NCBI RefSeq assembly: GCF_008123515.1
Contig: NZ_VSSR01000042.1
Location: forward strand, 62,001 to 126,000
Origin: Bradyrhizobium cytisi
Lineage (GTDB): Bacteria; Pseudomonadota; Alphaproteobacteria; Rhizobiales; Xanthobacteraceae
Length of the DNA stretch: 64,000 bases
Reading direction: 5' to 3'
Shown piece after piece: positions 8,128 through 15,987 of this stretch. A program made the position numbers and the translations under genes. The notes beneath the pieces are model-generated. The model saw only the letters and a program-made list of their open reading frames with translations, was not told where the DNA came from and did no database searches. Position 1 is the stretch's first letter. Each line of letters starts with the position of its first letter.

Positions 8128-9099
8128 ATGAGCGTTGCGAAGATGCTGTCGATCGGGCGGCTTTGCGAATGCAATTTCGCGCAGGCGAAGCCTTCAAACG
8201 ATCCCGCGCCGAGCTTGCAGAGCCGCGCCTTCAACTTGCTGCTGCGGCAGCTTCCGTACAAGCAGCAGCTTGCCTCGGCCGAGGCCGTGCAGGCGCATGT
8301 ACGGAAGCTCGCGCTGGCGCCGGCCTCGCATGAGCCGACGGGGCTTGGCCGCAGCGTCGAGGCCACGCTGACGAAGATGGGCGGATGGCCGGTCTATTAT
8401 ACGGCGCCGTCGTCGGGGCACGAAGGCTGCAACCACGTGATGTTCCTGCATGGCGGCGGCTACATCAACGAGATCGTGCCGGCGCATTGGCGCTTCGTCG
8501 GCCACATGACGCGCAAGGCGGGCGTCGTCTGCGTCGTGCCGATCTACCCGCTTGCGCCGCGCGCGACCGCGAAGGATGTCGTGCCGAAGACGGCCGAGCT
8601 GGTACGGATGCTGCTGGAGGATGCGGGGTCCGCAAAGGTCACGGTGGTCGGCAATTCGGCCGGCGCCGGCCTCGCGCTCGCCGCCTGCCAGTGGCTGCGC
8701 GATCGCGGGCATCGGCAGCCGAACCGGCAGATCCTGATCTCGCCCGCAGCCGATGCCGCCGTGAGGCGTCCGGAGCAGGTTGAAATCGCTGTGCGCGATC
8801 CGATACAGGACATTCCGGGAATCGTCGAAGCGGGGCGGCTCTATGCAGGCGAGCTCGAAGTCGGCCATCCCTTCGTCAGCCCTCTCAACGGTGCCTTCCG
8901 TTCGCTGGCGCCGATGACGATCTTTTCGGGCACGCGCGATCTGCTGTATCCTGATAGCGTCGATCTTGCCGCGCGGGCGAGGGCCGCGGGCGTGCCGGTC
9001 GAGCTGCATCTGCTCCGTGACCAGCCGCACAATTACGCGCTGATGCCGACGCCGGAGGGGCGGCAGGCCCGGGCGATCATCTTGCGTGCGATTGCTTGA
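8128..9099 (+). CDS. Alpha/beta hydrolase, hormone-sensitive-lipase-like esterase
   Basis: A 323-residue protein with the HSL-family oxyanion motif HGGGYINE (~residue 110) and nucleophile elbow GNSAGAG (~residue 178); the acid is probably in GTRDLLYPDS and the His in DQPHNYAL near the C-terminus. Enzymes of this family hydrolyse short acyl esters or lipid-like esters in the cytosol. There is no signal peptide. It is divergent from a TetR regulator with shared operator palindromes, pointing to substrate-induced expression. Start is ATG 8128, preceded by GGTAGGAGC. Confidence 0.9.
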   Translation: MSVAKMLSIGRLCECNFAQAKPSNDPAPSLQSRAFNLLLRQLPYKQQLASAEAVQAHVRKLALAPASHEPTGLGRSVEATLTKMGGWPVYYTAPSSGHEGCNHVMFLHGGGYINEIVPAHWRFVGHMTRKAGVVCVVPIYPLAPRATAKDVVPKTAELVRMLLEDAGSAKVTVVGNSAGAGLALAACQWLRDRGHRQPNRQILISPAADAAVRRPEQVEIAVRDPIQDIPGIVEAGRLYAGELEVGHPFVSPLNGAFRSLAPMTIFSGTRDLLYPDSVDLAARARAAGVPVELHLLRDQPHNYALMPTPEGRQARAIILRAIA

Positions 9100-9219
9100 G
9101 GGTGGGTGCGTGACGATTGTCACAAAGCGCGCCGCCGCAACGGGTCTGGCGCTAGCTGTGCTCGCGCGGGGAAAAGCGGCCCCAGGCGTTTCCTCGATAG
9201 GCGTCGTTTTGCGGGGGCC

Positions 9220-9459
9220 TTAGGCGTGGCCCTTGATCTCGTAGTGACCCGGTACGCATTTGTAGCGGTCGAGGCGCCAGTTGGCGTGATAGATCGGGTG
9301 CTCGCCCATCCACTTGGCAAGCGGTGCCTGCGCACCGACCGCACACGCCATCATCGACATATCGGGCGTCATGTTGCTGTCGGTCACGATCTCCTCGACA
9401 CAGCTGCCCGAGGCAGCAGCGCTAAGCCGGCAGAGCACGGCAACGACGGTAATAAACAT
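9220..9459 (-). CDS. Small secreted Cys-containing protein of unknown function
   Basis: The 79-residue product begins MFITVVAVLCRLSAAASG, a signal-peptide-like segment, and is preceded by GAGG 8 nt before the ATG. The mature part has three cysteines and ends in HPIYHANWRLDRYKCVPG plus a short tail, which looks conserved rather than random. A longer frame upstream to 10077 is antisense to the DapA-family gene and is not real. Function unknown; probably periplasmic. Confidence 0.65.
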   Translation of the reverse strand: MFITVVAVLCRLSAAASGSCVEEIVTDSNMTPDMSMMACAVGAQAPLAKWMGEHPIYHANWRLDRYKCVPGHYEIKGHA

Positions 9460-9784
9460 TCCAGTCACCTCTTCGGTAGTTTCGACCACGAGGAGGATGC
9501 AAGCCGAGTGCCACAACCTGTGTCGGAAACGACACGCCAGCTGGGCCTGCTCGCCCCAGCGTTCCCCATTTGATGATTCGGATTGTAAAAAGATTGCCCA
9601 TAAACCGAAGCCGGACAAATACGGGGAACCAACAGGGACAAGGCGCAGGAATGAGCGATTGTGGGGGCAGCGCCGCGCGATCCGCCCTTCACAAGGCCGG
9701 CGCAGCCGATACGGTCGGCAGCCGTGCGGATACTCGTCAAAAGAGCGGGGCCGCCACGGGACCAAGGAAACGCGAGGGCAGAAC
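9460..9784. other. Divergent intergenic region with a perfect hairpin/palindrome
   Basis: This 325-bp region separates the small secreted protein from the DapA-family gene and must hold both promoters. GTGTCG-GAAA-CGACAC at 9520-9535 is a perfect inverted repeat that could be a regulator site for either gene. No other ORF is convincing. Confidence 0.4.
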
Positions 9785-10693
9785 ATGAAGGTGCGACCGA
9801 CCGGCGTGATCCCGCCGATGACGACGCCGTTCCGGAAGGACGGCGAGATCGACACCAAGCTCGTGGCGCCCCAGGTCGACTGGATGATCGGCGCCGGCGC
9901 GCATGGCGTTGCGGCCGGAGGCTCGACCGGCGAGGGGCACACGCTCGACCACGAGGAATATCGCGACTTGATGGAAGCGACCGTGGATGCGGTGAAGGGA
10001 CGCATTCCCGTGATCGCCGGCGTCATCGTGGACTCCACGCGCGATGCGATCCGCCGCGGCAGGCTCGTGCGCGACATGAATGTCGCAGCGCTCCAGGTGA
10101 CCCCGGTGCACTACCTGTTCAAGCCTGATGACGAGGCAATGGTGGCGCATTTTCGCGCCATAGCGGATGAGACCGGCATGCCCATCATCATCTACAACGT
10201 CGTGCCGTGGTCGTACCTGTCGCCGGCCTTGCTGACGCGAATCATGACCGAGGTGCCGCTGGTCGTCGGTGTCAAGCAGAGCGCGGGCGACCTCAAGCTG
10301 TTCGCAGACCTCATGATGATGGCGCCGGACAAGCTGATCTACAGCGCAGTCGACGCCCTGATGTATCCGTCTTACACGTTGGGAGCGCACGGCTCGATAG
10401 CCGCGATCCTGACCGCGGCGCCGCACGCCTCCGTCGCGCTGTGGGATGCGGTGAAGGCAGGCGATCATCCGCGTGCGCTCGACCTGCACAAGAAGCTGCT
10501 GACGCTGTGGAACGCCGTCATCGCCGATAATCTGCCGGCCTGCACCCGCTACGCGCAGACCCTCCAGGGCCTGCCCAGAACCTATCCGCGTGCGCCGATG
10601 CCGGAGCCCTCGCCAGCACAGCAGGCTGCGACCCGTAAGGCGCTGGAAGCCATCGGCGCGTTGAAGGGACCGCAAGTCGAGGCGGCCGAATAG
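9785..10693 (+). CDS. DapA (dihydrodipicolinate synthase) family lyase/aldolase
   Basis: A 302-residue (beta/alpha)8-barrel protein from ATG 9785, with GAGGG 6 nt upstream; the longer frame to 9314 is non-coding. Family motifs: GSTGEGHTL (substrate carboxylate site, ~residue 46), catalytic Tyr in IIIYNVVPW (~residue 137) and the Schiff-base Lys in VVGVKQSAGD (~residue 165). The family includes DHDPS, N-acetylneuraminate lyase and 2-keto-3-deoxy sugar acid aldolases. The absence of lysine-pathway neighbours and a C-terminal Pro-rich tail suggest a catabolic aldolase rather than the housekeeping DapA. An SDR gene follows in the same direction. Confidence 0.88.
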   Translation: MKVRPTGVIPPMTTPFRKDGEIDTKLVAPQVDWMIGAGAHGVAAGGSTGEGHTLDHEEYRDLMEATVDAVKGRIPVIAGVIVDSTRDAIRRGRLVRDMNVAALQVTPVHYLFKPDDEAMVAHFRAIADETGMPIIIYNVVPWSYLSPALLTRIMTEVPLVVGVKQSAGDLKLFADLMMMAPDKLIYSAVDALMYPSYTLGAHGSIAAILTAAPHASVALWDAVKAGDHPRALDLHKKLLTLWNAVIADNLPACTRYAQTLQGLPRTYPRAPMPEPSPAQQAATRKALEAIGALKGPQVEAAE

Positions 10694-10836
10694 CCCGCAC
10701 CCCGAAATAACTGATGTCGAGCAGCATCGCCGATCCGCTTTTACCTGCGGCGGCGGCGCTGCTACATTTCACGCGCGTCGCCTGCGGCGCGCCAACGACG
10801 AAGAAACATGCCGATAAGGGGAGGGGCCGAAGTCCC

Positions 10837-11808
10837 ATGAAAGAGTTTGCTGGAAAGATCGCCGTCATCACCGGTGGTGGCACGGGCATGGGGCGCGAGC
10901 TCGCCCGGCAGCTTGTTGCCGAGGGCTGTAACGTCGCGATGTGCGACGTCTCGGAGGCCACGATGGCGGAGACCAGGCGGCTCTGCGAGGTCGAGAAGCT
11001 GCCGCAGGGCCTGCGCGTCACGACCCATGTCGCCGACGTCTCGATCGAGGATCACCTCAAGCGCTTCCGCGACGAGCTCGCCGAGCAGCAGAAGACGGAC
11101 AAGATCCATCTGCTGTTCAACAACGCCGGTATCGGCGGTGGCGGCAGCCTGTTCACCAATACGCGCGAGCAGTGGGAGCGCACCTTCAACATCTGCTGGG
11201 GCGGCGTCTATCTCGGCGTCCGCACCTTCCTGCCGATGCTGGTCAAGGCCGACGAAGCCCACATCATCAACACCGCCAGCGTCAACGGCTTCTGGGCCTC
11301 GATCGGCATGAACCAGGCGCACACCGCCTACAGCTCGGCCAAGTTCGCGGTGAAGGGTTTTAGCGAGGCGCTGATCAACGACCTCCGCTTGCACGCGCCG
11401 CACGTCAAATGCTCGGTGGTGATGCCCGGCCATATCGGCACCTCGATCGTCTCCAACTCACGCAAGGTGCAGAGCGGCGACGGATCGGAGCGTCTCAACG
11501 CCGAGGAGGTCGTGCTGACGCGCAAGCGCATGGTTGCGGCCGGTGTGCCAGATGCTGACAAAAAGTCGGACGAGGAGATCCAGGCGGCGTTCGCCGAACG
11601 CGCCCGCACCTTCCTCGAGGAGGCGCCAACGACGGCGGCGCAGGCCGCCAGGATCATCCTTGACGGCGTGAAGGCGGAGCGCTGGCGCATCCTGGTCGGC
11701 GAGGATGCCAAGCTGCTCGACGAACGCGTGCGCGCGGCGCCCGAGCAGGCGTATGATCGCGCATTCTACGAAAGTTTCACCCAGGAAGCCGGCTGGCGAC
11801 TCGGCTGA
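10837..11808 (+). CDS. Short-chain dehydrogenase/reductase (SDR)
   Basis: A 323-residue classical SDR. Rossmann NAD(P) motif TGGGTGMG (~residue 12), NNAG at ~residue 90, catalytic Ser in NTASVNGF and YSSAK (Tyr/Lys) near residue 167. It is longer than a ~250-residue SDR: after the core a helical segment and a tail (RVRAAPEQAYDRAFYE) extend it, as in several alphaproteobacterial SDRs. ATG 10837 has GGAGG about 12 nt upstream; the upstream frame to 10714 is rejected. It lies 143 bp behind the DapA-family gene in the same direction and could be co-transcribed. Substrate unknown. Confidence 0.9.
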   Translation: MKEFAGKIAVITGGGTGMGRELARQLVAEGCNVAMCDVSEATMAETRRLCEVEKLPQGLRVTTHVADVSIEDHLKRFRDELAEQQKTDKIHLLFNNAGIGGGGSLFTNTREQWERTFNICWGGVYLGVRTFLPMLVKADEAHIINTASVNGFWASIGMNQAHTAYSSAKFAVKGFSEALINDLRLHAPHVKCSVVMPGHIGTSIVSNSRKVQSGDGSERLNAEEVVLTRKRMVAAGVPDADKKSDEEIQAAFAERARTFLEEAPTTAAQAARIILDGVKAERWRILVGEDAKLLDERVRAAPEQAYDRAFYESFTQEAGWRLG

Positions 11809-12118
11809 CTCTCTTTGGCGGGGACTGTCAGCGAGCGCGCGCAGATGTAGGGATGATGAGCATCATCGCAAGAGGTGCGCAGGTGATTTGTTCAGGTAAT
11901 TTTACTCGGGCAATTATTTGGAAATTTTACTTGGAAATTTTACCTGCGCCACGCGCGTGCATGCTCTTATGACGATACGGAATGTCGCGCATGCGACATA
12001 TGACACGCGTTCAAGCGATGGTGATCTCGAACGGGTCCCATTCGGCGCGCGGCAGCTTGGTTGGCGAACTGAAATAGTTTAGTGAATCGGGATAGCGCCA
12101 CGACAAAGCGTAGCTCCG
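11809..12118. other. AT-rich intergenic stretch with tandem repeats and a possible gene remnant
   Basis: This 310-bp gap has an AT-rich island unlike its surroundings. The 13-bp unit TTGGAAATTTTAC occurs twice in exact tandem (11918-11943) and a variant (GGTAATTTTAC) sits at 11895-11905. On the minus strand, just before a stop at 12011, the frame reads LNYFSSPTKLPRAEWDPFEI, which looks like a genuine C-terminus; the rest of that frame is antisense to the next gene, so it may be a remnant. Confidence 0.4.
11895..11943. repeat. Short AT-rich tandem repeat
   Basis: Two exact 13-bp copies at 11918-11930 and 11931-11943, plus a diverged copy at 11895-11905. It could be a protein-binding region or just low-complexity sequence. 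Confidence 0.6.
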
Positions 12119-13234
12119 ATGATACCGGCATGCCTCTCCGACGACTTTATCCTCTGCCCGGAGGGAGAGGATATCTCCGCTGAGTTCACGCGGCTGCTTA
12201 CGGCGGCGCAAGAGGGCGGCGCCACCATCGCCGAATGCCTGATGATCGCGCGGCAGCTGAAGCGCGGCGACGAGCGGTCCTGGCATCGCGAGTGGAAGAA
12301 GCTGGCACAGGCCAACCGGCATCGTGCCGAGGCGGCGTTCGCGGAAGGCCATATGGCGACGGCACAGCGCAACTGGCTGCGCGCGATGAACTACTACGGT
12401 GCGGCCGCGATGCCTCTCGATCCCGCCGACGAGCGCCGCTGGGTCGCAGTGCTCGCGATGCAGGAATGCGCCCGCCGTTTCCTCACGGCGCGCGGGCCGG
12501 CCGGCGAAGTCGTGACAATCCCGTGGATCGAAGGACATTCGTTGCAGGGCTATTTCCTGCCTGCGCCTGCGGCGAACGGTCGCGCTCCGACGGTGATCTG
12601 CATCGGTGAGCCCGGTCACCGCAAGGAAGAGTTCCTGTTCAAGCTCGCGCCACATGCGCGCGAGCGCGGGTTGTCGATGCTCGCGCTGGACCTGCTCGGC
12701 GACCAGCGTGACGATTACGCCGACACGCTTATGCAGCGCCGGGATCTCGAAAGCTCGGTTGCCAGCGCGATGGATTATCTGGAGCAGCGCAAGGACGTCG
12801 ATTTCGATCGCGTTGCGATCGTGGCGGACGGGTGGGGCTCTTCGTTCGTGGCGCGTGCGGTGCTGCAGGAGCCGCGTCTCGCCGCGGCCGTCTGCGACGG
12901 CGGCCTGTGGGACCTGCACGAGCGGTCCTTCTTTGCCAGCCGTTTTGCAATGAGCAACCTCAGCGTCGTCCCGGTGCCGCATGCGCCGCTGATGGCGTCC
13001 GGCGCCGAATGTCCGGTGTTGATCACGCTCGGCGAGGACGGCTGGCTCAAGGCCGATCGGGCGCGTCAGATCCTGCAAAGATCCCAACTCGGCAGCTCGG
13101 ATATCGTGCTGAAAGTGTTCACCGCGGCGGAGACCGGCGCTGCCCAGGCTCACGCCGACAATCCGAGCCTTGCCAACGAATACATCTTCGACTGGCTCGA
13201 ATCGCGACTCGGTGCCGTCGGCAAGCGGGTCTGA
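12119..13234 (+). CDS. Alpha/beta-hydrolase-fold protein (FrsA/dienelactone-hydrolase-like) with altered nucleophile elbow
   Basis: A 371-residue protein: a helical N-terminal ~115 residues (QANRHRAEAAFAEGHMATA), then an alpha/beta-hydrolase fold from WIEGHSLQGYFLPAP onward. This layout matches FrsA-like and pseudooxynicotine-hydrolase-like proteins. The elbow strand reads VAIVADGWGSSF, so Gly occupies the place of the usual Ser of GxSxG; the acid position (ITLGEDGW) and a His before the terminal helix (AQAHADN) are still visible. The substrate is unknown. The protein may use another nucleophile, or act as a binding protein. It is convergent with a MarR gene 36 bp downstream. Confidence 0.75.
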   Translation: MIPACLSDDFILCPEGEDISAEFTRLLTAAQEGGATIAECLMIARQLKRGDERSWHREWKKLAQANRHRAEAAFAEGHMATAQRNWLRAMNYYGAAAMPLDPADERRWVAVLAMQECARRFLTARGPAGEVVTIPWIEGHSLQGYFLPAPAANGRAPTVICIGEPGHRKEEFLFKLAPHARERGLSMLALDLLGDQRDDYADTLMQRRDLESSVASAMDYLEQRKDVDFDRVAIVADGWGSSFVARAVLQEPRLAAAVCDGGLWDLHERSFFASRFAMSNLSVVPVPHAPLMASGAECPVLITLGEDGWLKADRARQILQRSQLGSSDIVLKVFTAAETGAAQAHADNPSLANEYIFDWLESRLGAVGKRV

Positions 13235-13270
13235 GCGCGGGGCCTCCTGGCTCAAAAACGGATGCGCGCC

Positions 13271-13777
13271 TCAGAAGTCGAGGGAGATTCTGACGCAGGC
13301 CTTTTCGAGCCGGCCCTTCAACGTCGCGAGCTTGGCGGTGAACTCCGTCAGCTCGTTCTCGTCGAACTCCTGGAAGACGAATTCGCGAATCGTCTTGTAC
13401 TGCTCGTTGAGGCTCGCGATGTGCTTCTGGGTCTTTTCGACCAGCGACAGCCGCACTACGCGGGCGTCGGTCGGTGAGGGGCGGCGGCGCAGCAGGCCTT
13501 TCTTCTCCAGCAGCTTGGACTGGGTGGTGACGAAGGACGGGTCGACATGAAGCAGCTTCGAGACCACGTTGACGGGCACGCCGTCGTCCTTGTCGAGGTC
13601 GGAAATCGCCATCAGGATCAGCCATTGCGGTCCGCTGATGCCGAGCGTCCTGGCCCAGAACTGACGCAGCTCCTCCAGATACATGTTGATCGACGATATT
13701 TCCCAGGTGAATCGCCTGATGATATCGAGATTGCCGGTGGAGCGGAGGCGCGCCCCTTCTTTCCTTGTCGCTGACAC
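13271..13777 (-). CDS. MarR family transcriptional regulator
   Basis: The frame opens at a GTG at 13882, but GTG 13777 (MSATRKEGARLR) has GGGAG 7 nt upstream and gives the usual MarR length, 168 residues. The winged helix is clear: GPQWLILMAISDL, VNVVSKLLHVDPSFVTTQSKLLEKKGLLRRRP (recognition helix) and wing DARVVRLSL. C-terminal helices provide the dimer interface. It is convergent with the alpha/beta-hydrolase gene and stands upstream of the porin promoter region; targets and ligand are unknown. Confidence 0.88.
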   Translation of the reverse strand: MSATRKEGARLRSTGNLDIIRRFTWEISSINMYLEELRQFWARTLGISGPQWLILMAISDLDKDDGVPVNVVSKLLHVDPSFVTTQSKLLEKKGLLRRRPSPTDARVVRLSLVEKTQKHIASLNEQYKTIREFVFQEFDENELTEFTAKLATLKGRLEKACVRISLDF

Positions 13778-14200
13778 AGCGTCACTCCCGCGAGCGGATT
13801 TCTTTCCGGCTGGTGGTTCGTGGCGGCCATAGTCCACGCAAGTCTGCCCTGATGCAAGTGCAGAGCAGGGTAATTGTGTCACGGAAACTACAAATATGAT
13901 CCGGTCAGCCTTTTTAGCTCAGGCCCGTTAACTCAGGCCCGGTGTTGCGCCACGGACACAGAGTTAGCGAAACCACAAAGCTGAGCTAATAAACTATTTT
14001 GATTAAGGGAACGGCGCAGGCATATTGATCCGTGACGGTGGGGGTTCTCGATCGTCCCGTTGCAGGTGGTTCGCTCACGTCCCTCGCGTCGAATGCGGGT
14101 GTGTCCGAAAGCGCAAAGCGGCCGAGCGGATATGAAGAGACGGGGATATGGGGGGCCTCACGGTCCGGTCTCCGCAAAATGTGCAACTTGGAGGTTTTAA
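13778..14200. other. Divergent regulatory region between MarR gene and porin
   Basis: About 420 bp without a gene. It must hold the porin promoter and leader. A direct repeat, ACTCAGGCCCG preceded by GCTCAGGCCCG, lies near 13917-13942. A well-placed GGAGG sits 7 nt before the porin ATG. No ORF here is convincing. Confidence 0.4.
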
Positions 14201-15703
14201 ATGAGAATGGTGAAGAGCCTTTTGCTCGGCACTGCGGCGGGTCTTATCGCCGTCGGTGGAGCTCAGGCGGCTGATCTTCCGGTCAAGGCCAAGGCGGTCG
14301 AATACGTGAAGATCTGCTCGCTGTACGGTGCGGGTTTCTACTACATGCCGGGCACCGACACCTGCATCAAGCTGGGTGGTTATGTGCGCGCCGACGCTAT
14401 CCTCGGCGGCGCCGGCGACTACGGTTTCAACAACAGCACCGCCGCGGTGAACGGTGGCTCAAACAACCGTCTGACCAACTACTATTACAGCCGCGCTCGT
14501 ATGGACCTCAACGTCGATACCCGCACGGCGACCGAATATGGCGTTGTCCGCACCTACGCTGATATGGTCTTCACTTACGACACGTCCAACGTCACCGGCA
14601 GCAGCCCGTCGGCGATCTCGCCCAGTGCGCCTGCGCTCGGTCTCTTCCATGCGTTCATCCAGTTCGCTGGCTTCACCATGGGCCGCACGGTCTCGATCTT
14701 CGATGCCCCGTGGCAGAGCTATCCGGCTGGCGGTCCCGATTCCATTCCGGGCGGCAGCAATCACACCAACGGTATCAACCAGTTCGCCTATACCGCTGAC
14801 TTCGGCCAGGGCATCACCGGTTCGATCGCGTTGGAGGAGGAGACGACGGCGTCGAACGGCCAGTCGAACCTCTGGAACACCTCCGGCTTCGCTTCACCGG
14901 CCGCTGCTGCCACTGCGTTGATTACGGGTAGTTCTTACGGCTCCAGCGATTGGGGTGGAACGCGCGTCCCGGATATCACCGGCGCGGTCCGTGTTGACCA
15001 GGCTTGGGGTCTTGCCCAGTTCTCGGTTGCCGCGCATGACCTCCATCCTGGCTACTACGGCACGACTGAACCGACCGGTCATCCGTCGGACAAGTGGGGT
15101 TGGGCTGTGCAGGGGTCGTTGTCGATCAAGAACATCCCGACTGGTGCTGGCGACGTTATCAACTTGCAGGCCGTCTACACGGACGGTGCAACGCGTTATA
15201 ACTTCCAGAGCCTGTTTCCGCAGAGCTTCCTCATGTTCAGCGGTAGCAGCACAGCGTATCAGAGCGTCGGCTTTGCCGGTCTTGCTGATGGCGTCTTCGG
15301 CGCTGGCGGCAGCATCGATACCGTCAAGACCTGGGGCCTCCGTGGTGGCTATACCCACAACTGGAGCCCGAACTGGGCGAGCGCCGTCTACGGCGGTTAT
15401 GCCCAGCTGAAGTACGGTACCACGGGCAAGGCCCTGATCTGCGCCAACTTCGCCGCCATTGCGAACGCCGGGGCGACTTGTAACCCGGACTTCAACTTCG
15501 GCGTCATCGGTGTCAACACCGTGTGGACCCCGGTCAAGAACCTGGCGTTCACTGCCGACCTGAGCTGGTCGCGTCTGGACCAGAAGTACTCTGGCTCTAT
15601 CACTGCCCCGGCCATTTCGACTGCCGCCAAGCCGGCTGCGGTGTATGAGCTGAAGGACCAGAACTCGGTGACCATGATGCTGCGCGCTCAGCGCAACTTC
15701 TGA
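14201..15703 (+). CDS. Outer-membrane porin (alphaproteobacterial porin family)
   Basis: A 500-residue beta-barrel porin. The signal peptide is MRMVKSLLLGTAAGLIAVGG followed by AQAADLP, the mature N-terminus carries the family hallmark VKICSLYGAGFYYMPGTDTC (two Cys) then KLGGYVRAD, and the last residue is Phe (LRAQRNF), needed for BAM-dependent insertion. Strand-rich, Tyr/Gly-rich repeats fill the middle (TEYGVVRTYADMVF, NIPTGAGDVINLQAVY). It forms a general diffusion channel for small solutes. The ATG follows GGAGGTTTTAA. A strong intrinsic terminator 28 bp downstream makes it monocistronic. Such porins are usually highly expressed and multicopy in this genus. Confidence 0.95.
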   Translation: MRMVKSLLLGTAAGLIAVGGAQAADLPVKAKAVEYVKICSLYGAGFYYMPGTDTCIKLGGYVRADAILGGAGDYGFNNSTAAVNGGSNNRLTNYYYSRARMDLNVDTRTATEYGVVRTYADMVFTYDTSNVTGSSPSAISPSAPALGLFHAFIQFAGFTMGRTVSIFDAPWQSYPAGGPDSIPGGSNHTNGINQFAYTADFGQGITGSIALEEETTASNGQSNLWNTSGFASPAAAATALITGSSYGSSDWGGTRVPDITGAVRVDQAWGLAQFSVAAHDLHPGYYGTTEPTGHPSDKWGWAVQGSLSIKNIPTGAGDVINLQAVYTDGATRYNFQSLFPQSFLMFSGSSTAYQSVGFAGLADGVFGAGGSIDTVKTWGLRGGYTHNWSPNWASAVYGGYAQLKYGTTGKALICANFAAIANAGATCNPDFNFGVIGVNTVWTPVKNLAFTADLSWSRLDQKYSGSITAPAISTAAKPAAVYELKDQNSVTMMLRAQRNF

Positions 15704-15730
15704 TATCGATCGCGCAAATCGATCGGAGAA

Positions 15731-15759
15731 CCCCGGCGGGAAACCGCCGGGGCTTTTTT
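15731..15759 (+). terminator. Intrinsic terminator of the porin gene
   Basis: A perfect 9-bp stem CCCCGGCGG/CCGCCGGGG around a GAAA loop, followed by C and six T. Confidence 0.92.
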
Positions 15760-15844
15760 CTGGAGCGGTGGTGATTTCGAGAAACCGAACTCCCCTGCAC
15801 AGACGGCGAAGACGAGCTATGCGAATCCATCGCCACCAAACTTA

Positions 15845-15873
15845 TTTACTTACCTGAGTTGCTCAGCTATATA
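15845..15873 (+). promoter_or_regulatory. Candidate sigma-70-type promoter for a small RNA
   Basis: TTTACT (15845-15850) and TATATA (15868-15873) are separated by exactly 17 bp and each matches the consensus at 4 of 6 positions. The -10 lies inside the palindrome CAGCTATATAGCTG (15864-15877). The expected start, ~7 nt downstream, falls on the first base of a hairpin. Confidence 0.45.
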
Positions 15874-15879
15874 GCTGTC

Positions 15880-15960
15880 AGCCGTTTCGAAGAAATCACG
15901 GCTCTTAGCTTCACGCTAAGCCTCCAGAAACCTCCGGTAGTGCCCTGCCGGAGGTTTTTT
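15880..15960 (+). ncRNA. Candidate ~80-nt small RNA with three hairpins and CCUCC motifs
   Basis: No ORF lies here, but three hairpins follow one another. Hairpin 1 is AGCCGT/ACGGCT (15880-15885, 15898-15903). Hairpin 2 is CTTAGC-TTCAC-GCTAAG (15904-15920). Hairpin 3 is AACCTCCGG/CCGGAGGTT (15929-15937, 15948-15956) running into a six-T tract, a standard terminator. The linker between 2 and 3 holds CCTCC, an anti-Shine-Dalgarno sequence known from several alphaproteobacterial regulatory RNAs, and CCTCC recurs in hairpin 3. The porin upstream has its own terminator, so this one is otherwise orphan. Alternatively, hairpin 3 simply ends gcrA transcripts on the other strand, though the T tract there is weak. 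Confidence 0.5.
15929..15960 (+). terminator. Intrinsic terminator downstream of the sRNA candidate
   Basis: A 9-bp stem with a 10-nt loop and a TTTTTT tract on the plus strand. It lies 28 bp past the gcrA stop on the opposite strand and may work in both directions. Confidence 0.8.
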
Positions 15961-15987
15961 CGTTGTGGGGCAGGGGGACGGCGGGCT

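Noticed and set aside
12011..13255. 414-residue minus-strand frame opposite the alpha/beta-hydrolase-fold gene
   Set aside because: Nearly all is antisense to a coding gene; only its last ~34 residues, outside that gene, look protein-like and are reported separately as a possible remnant.
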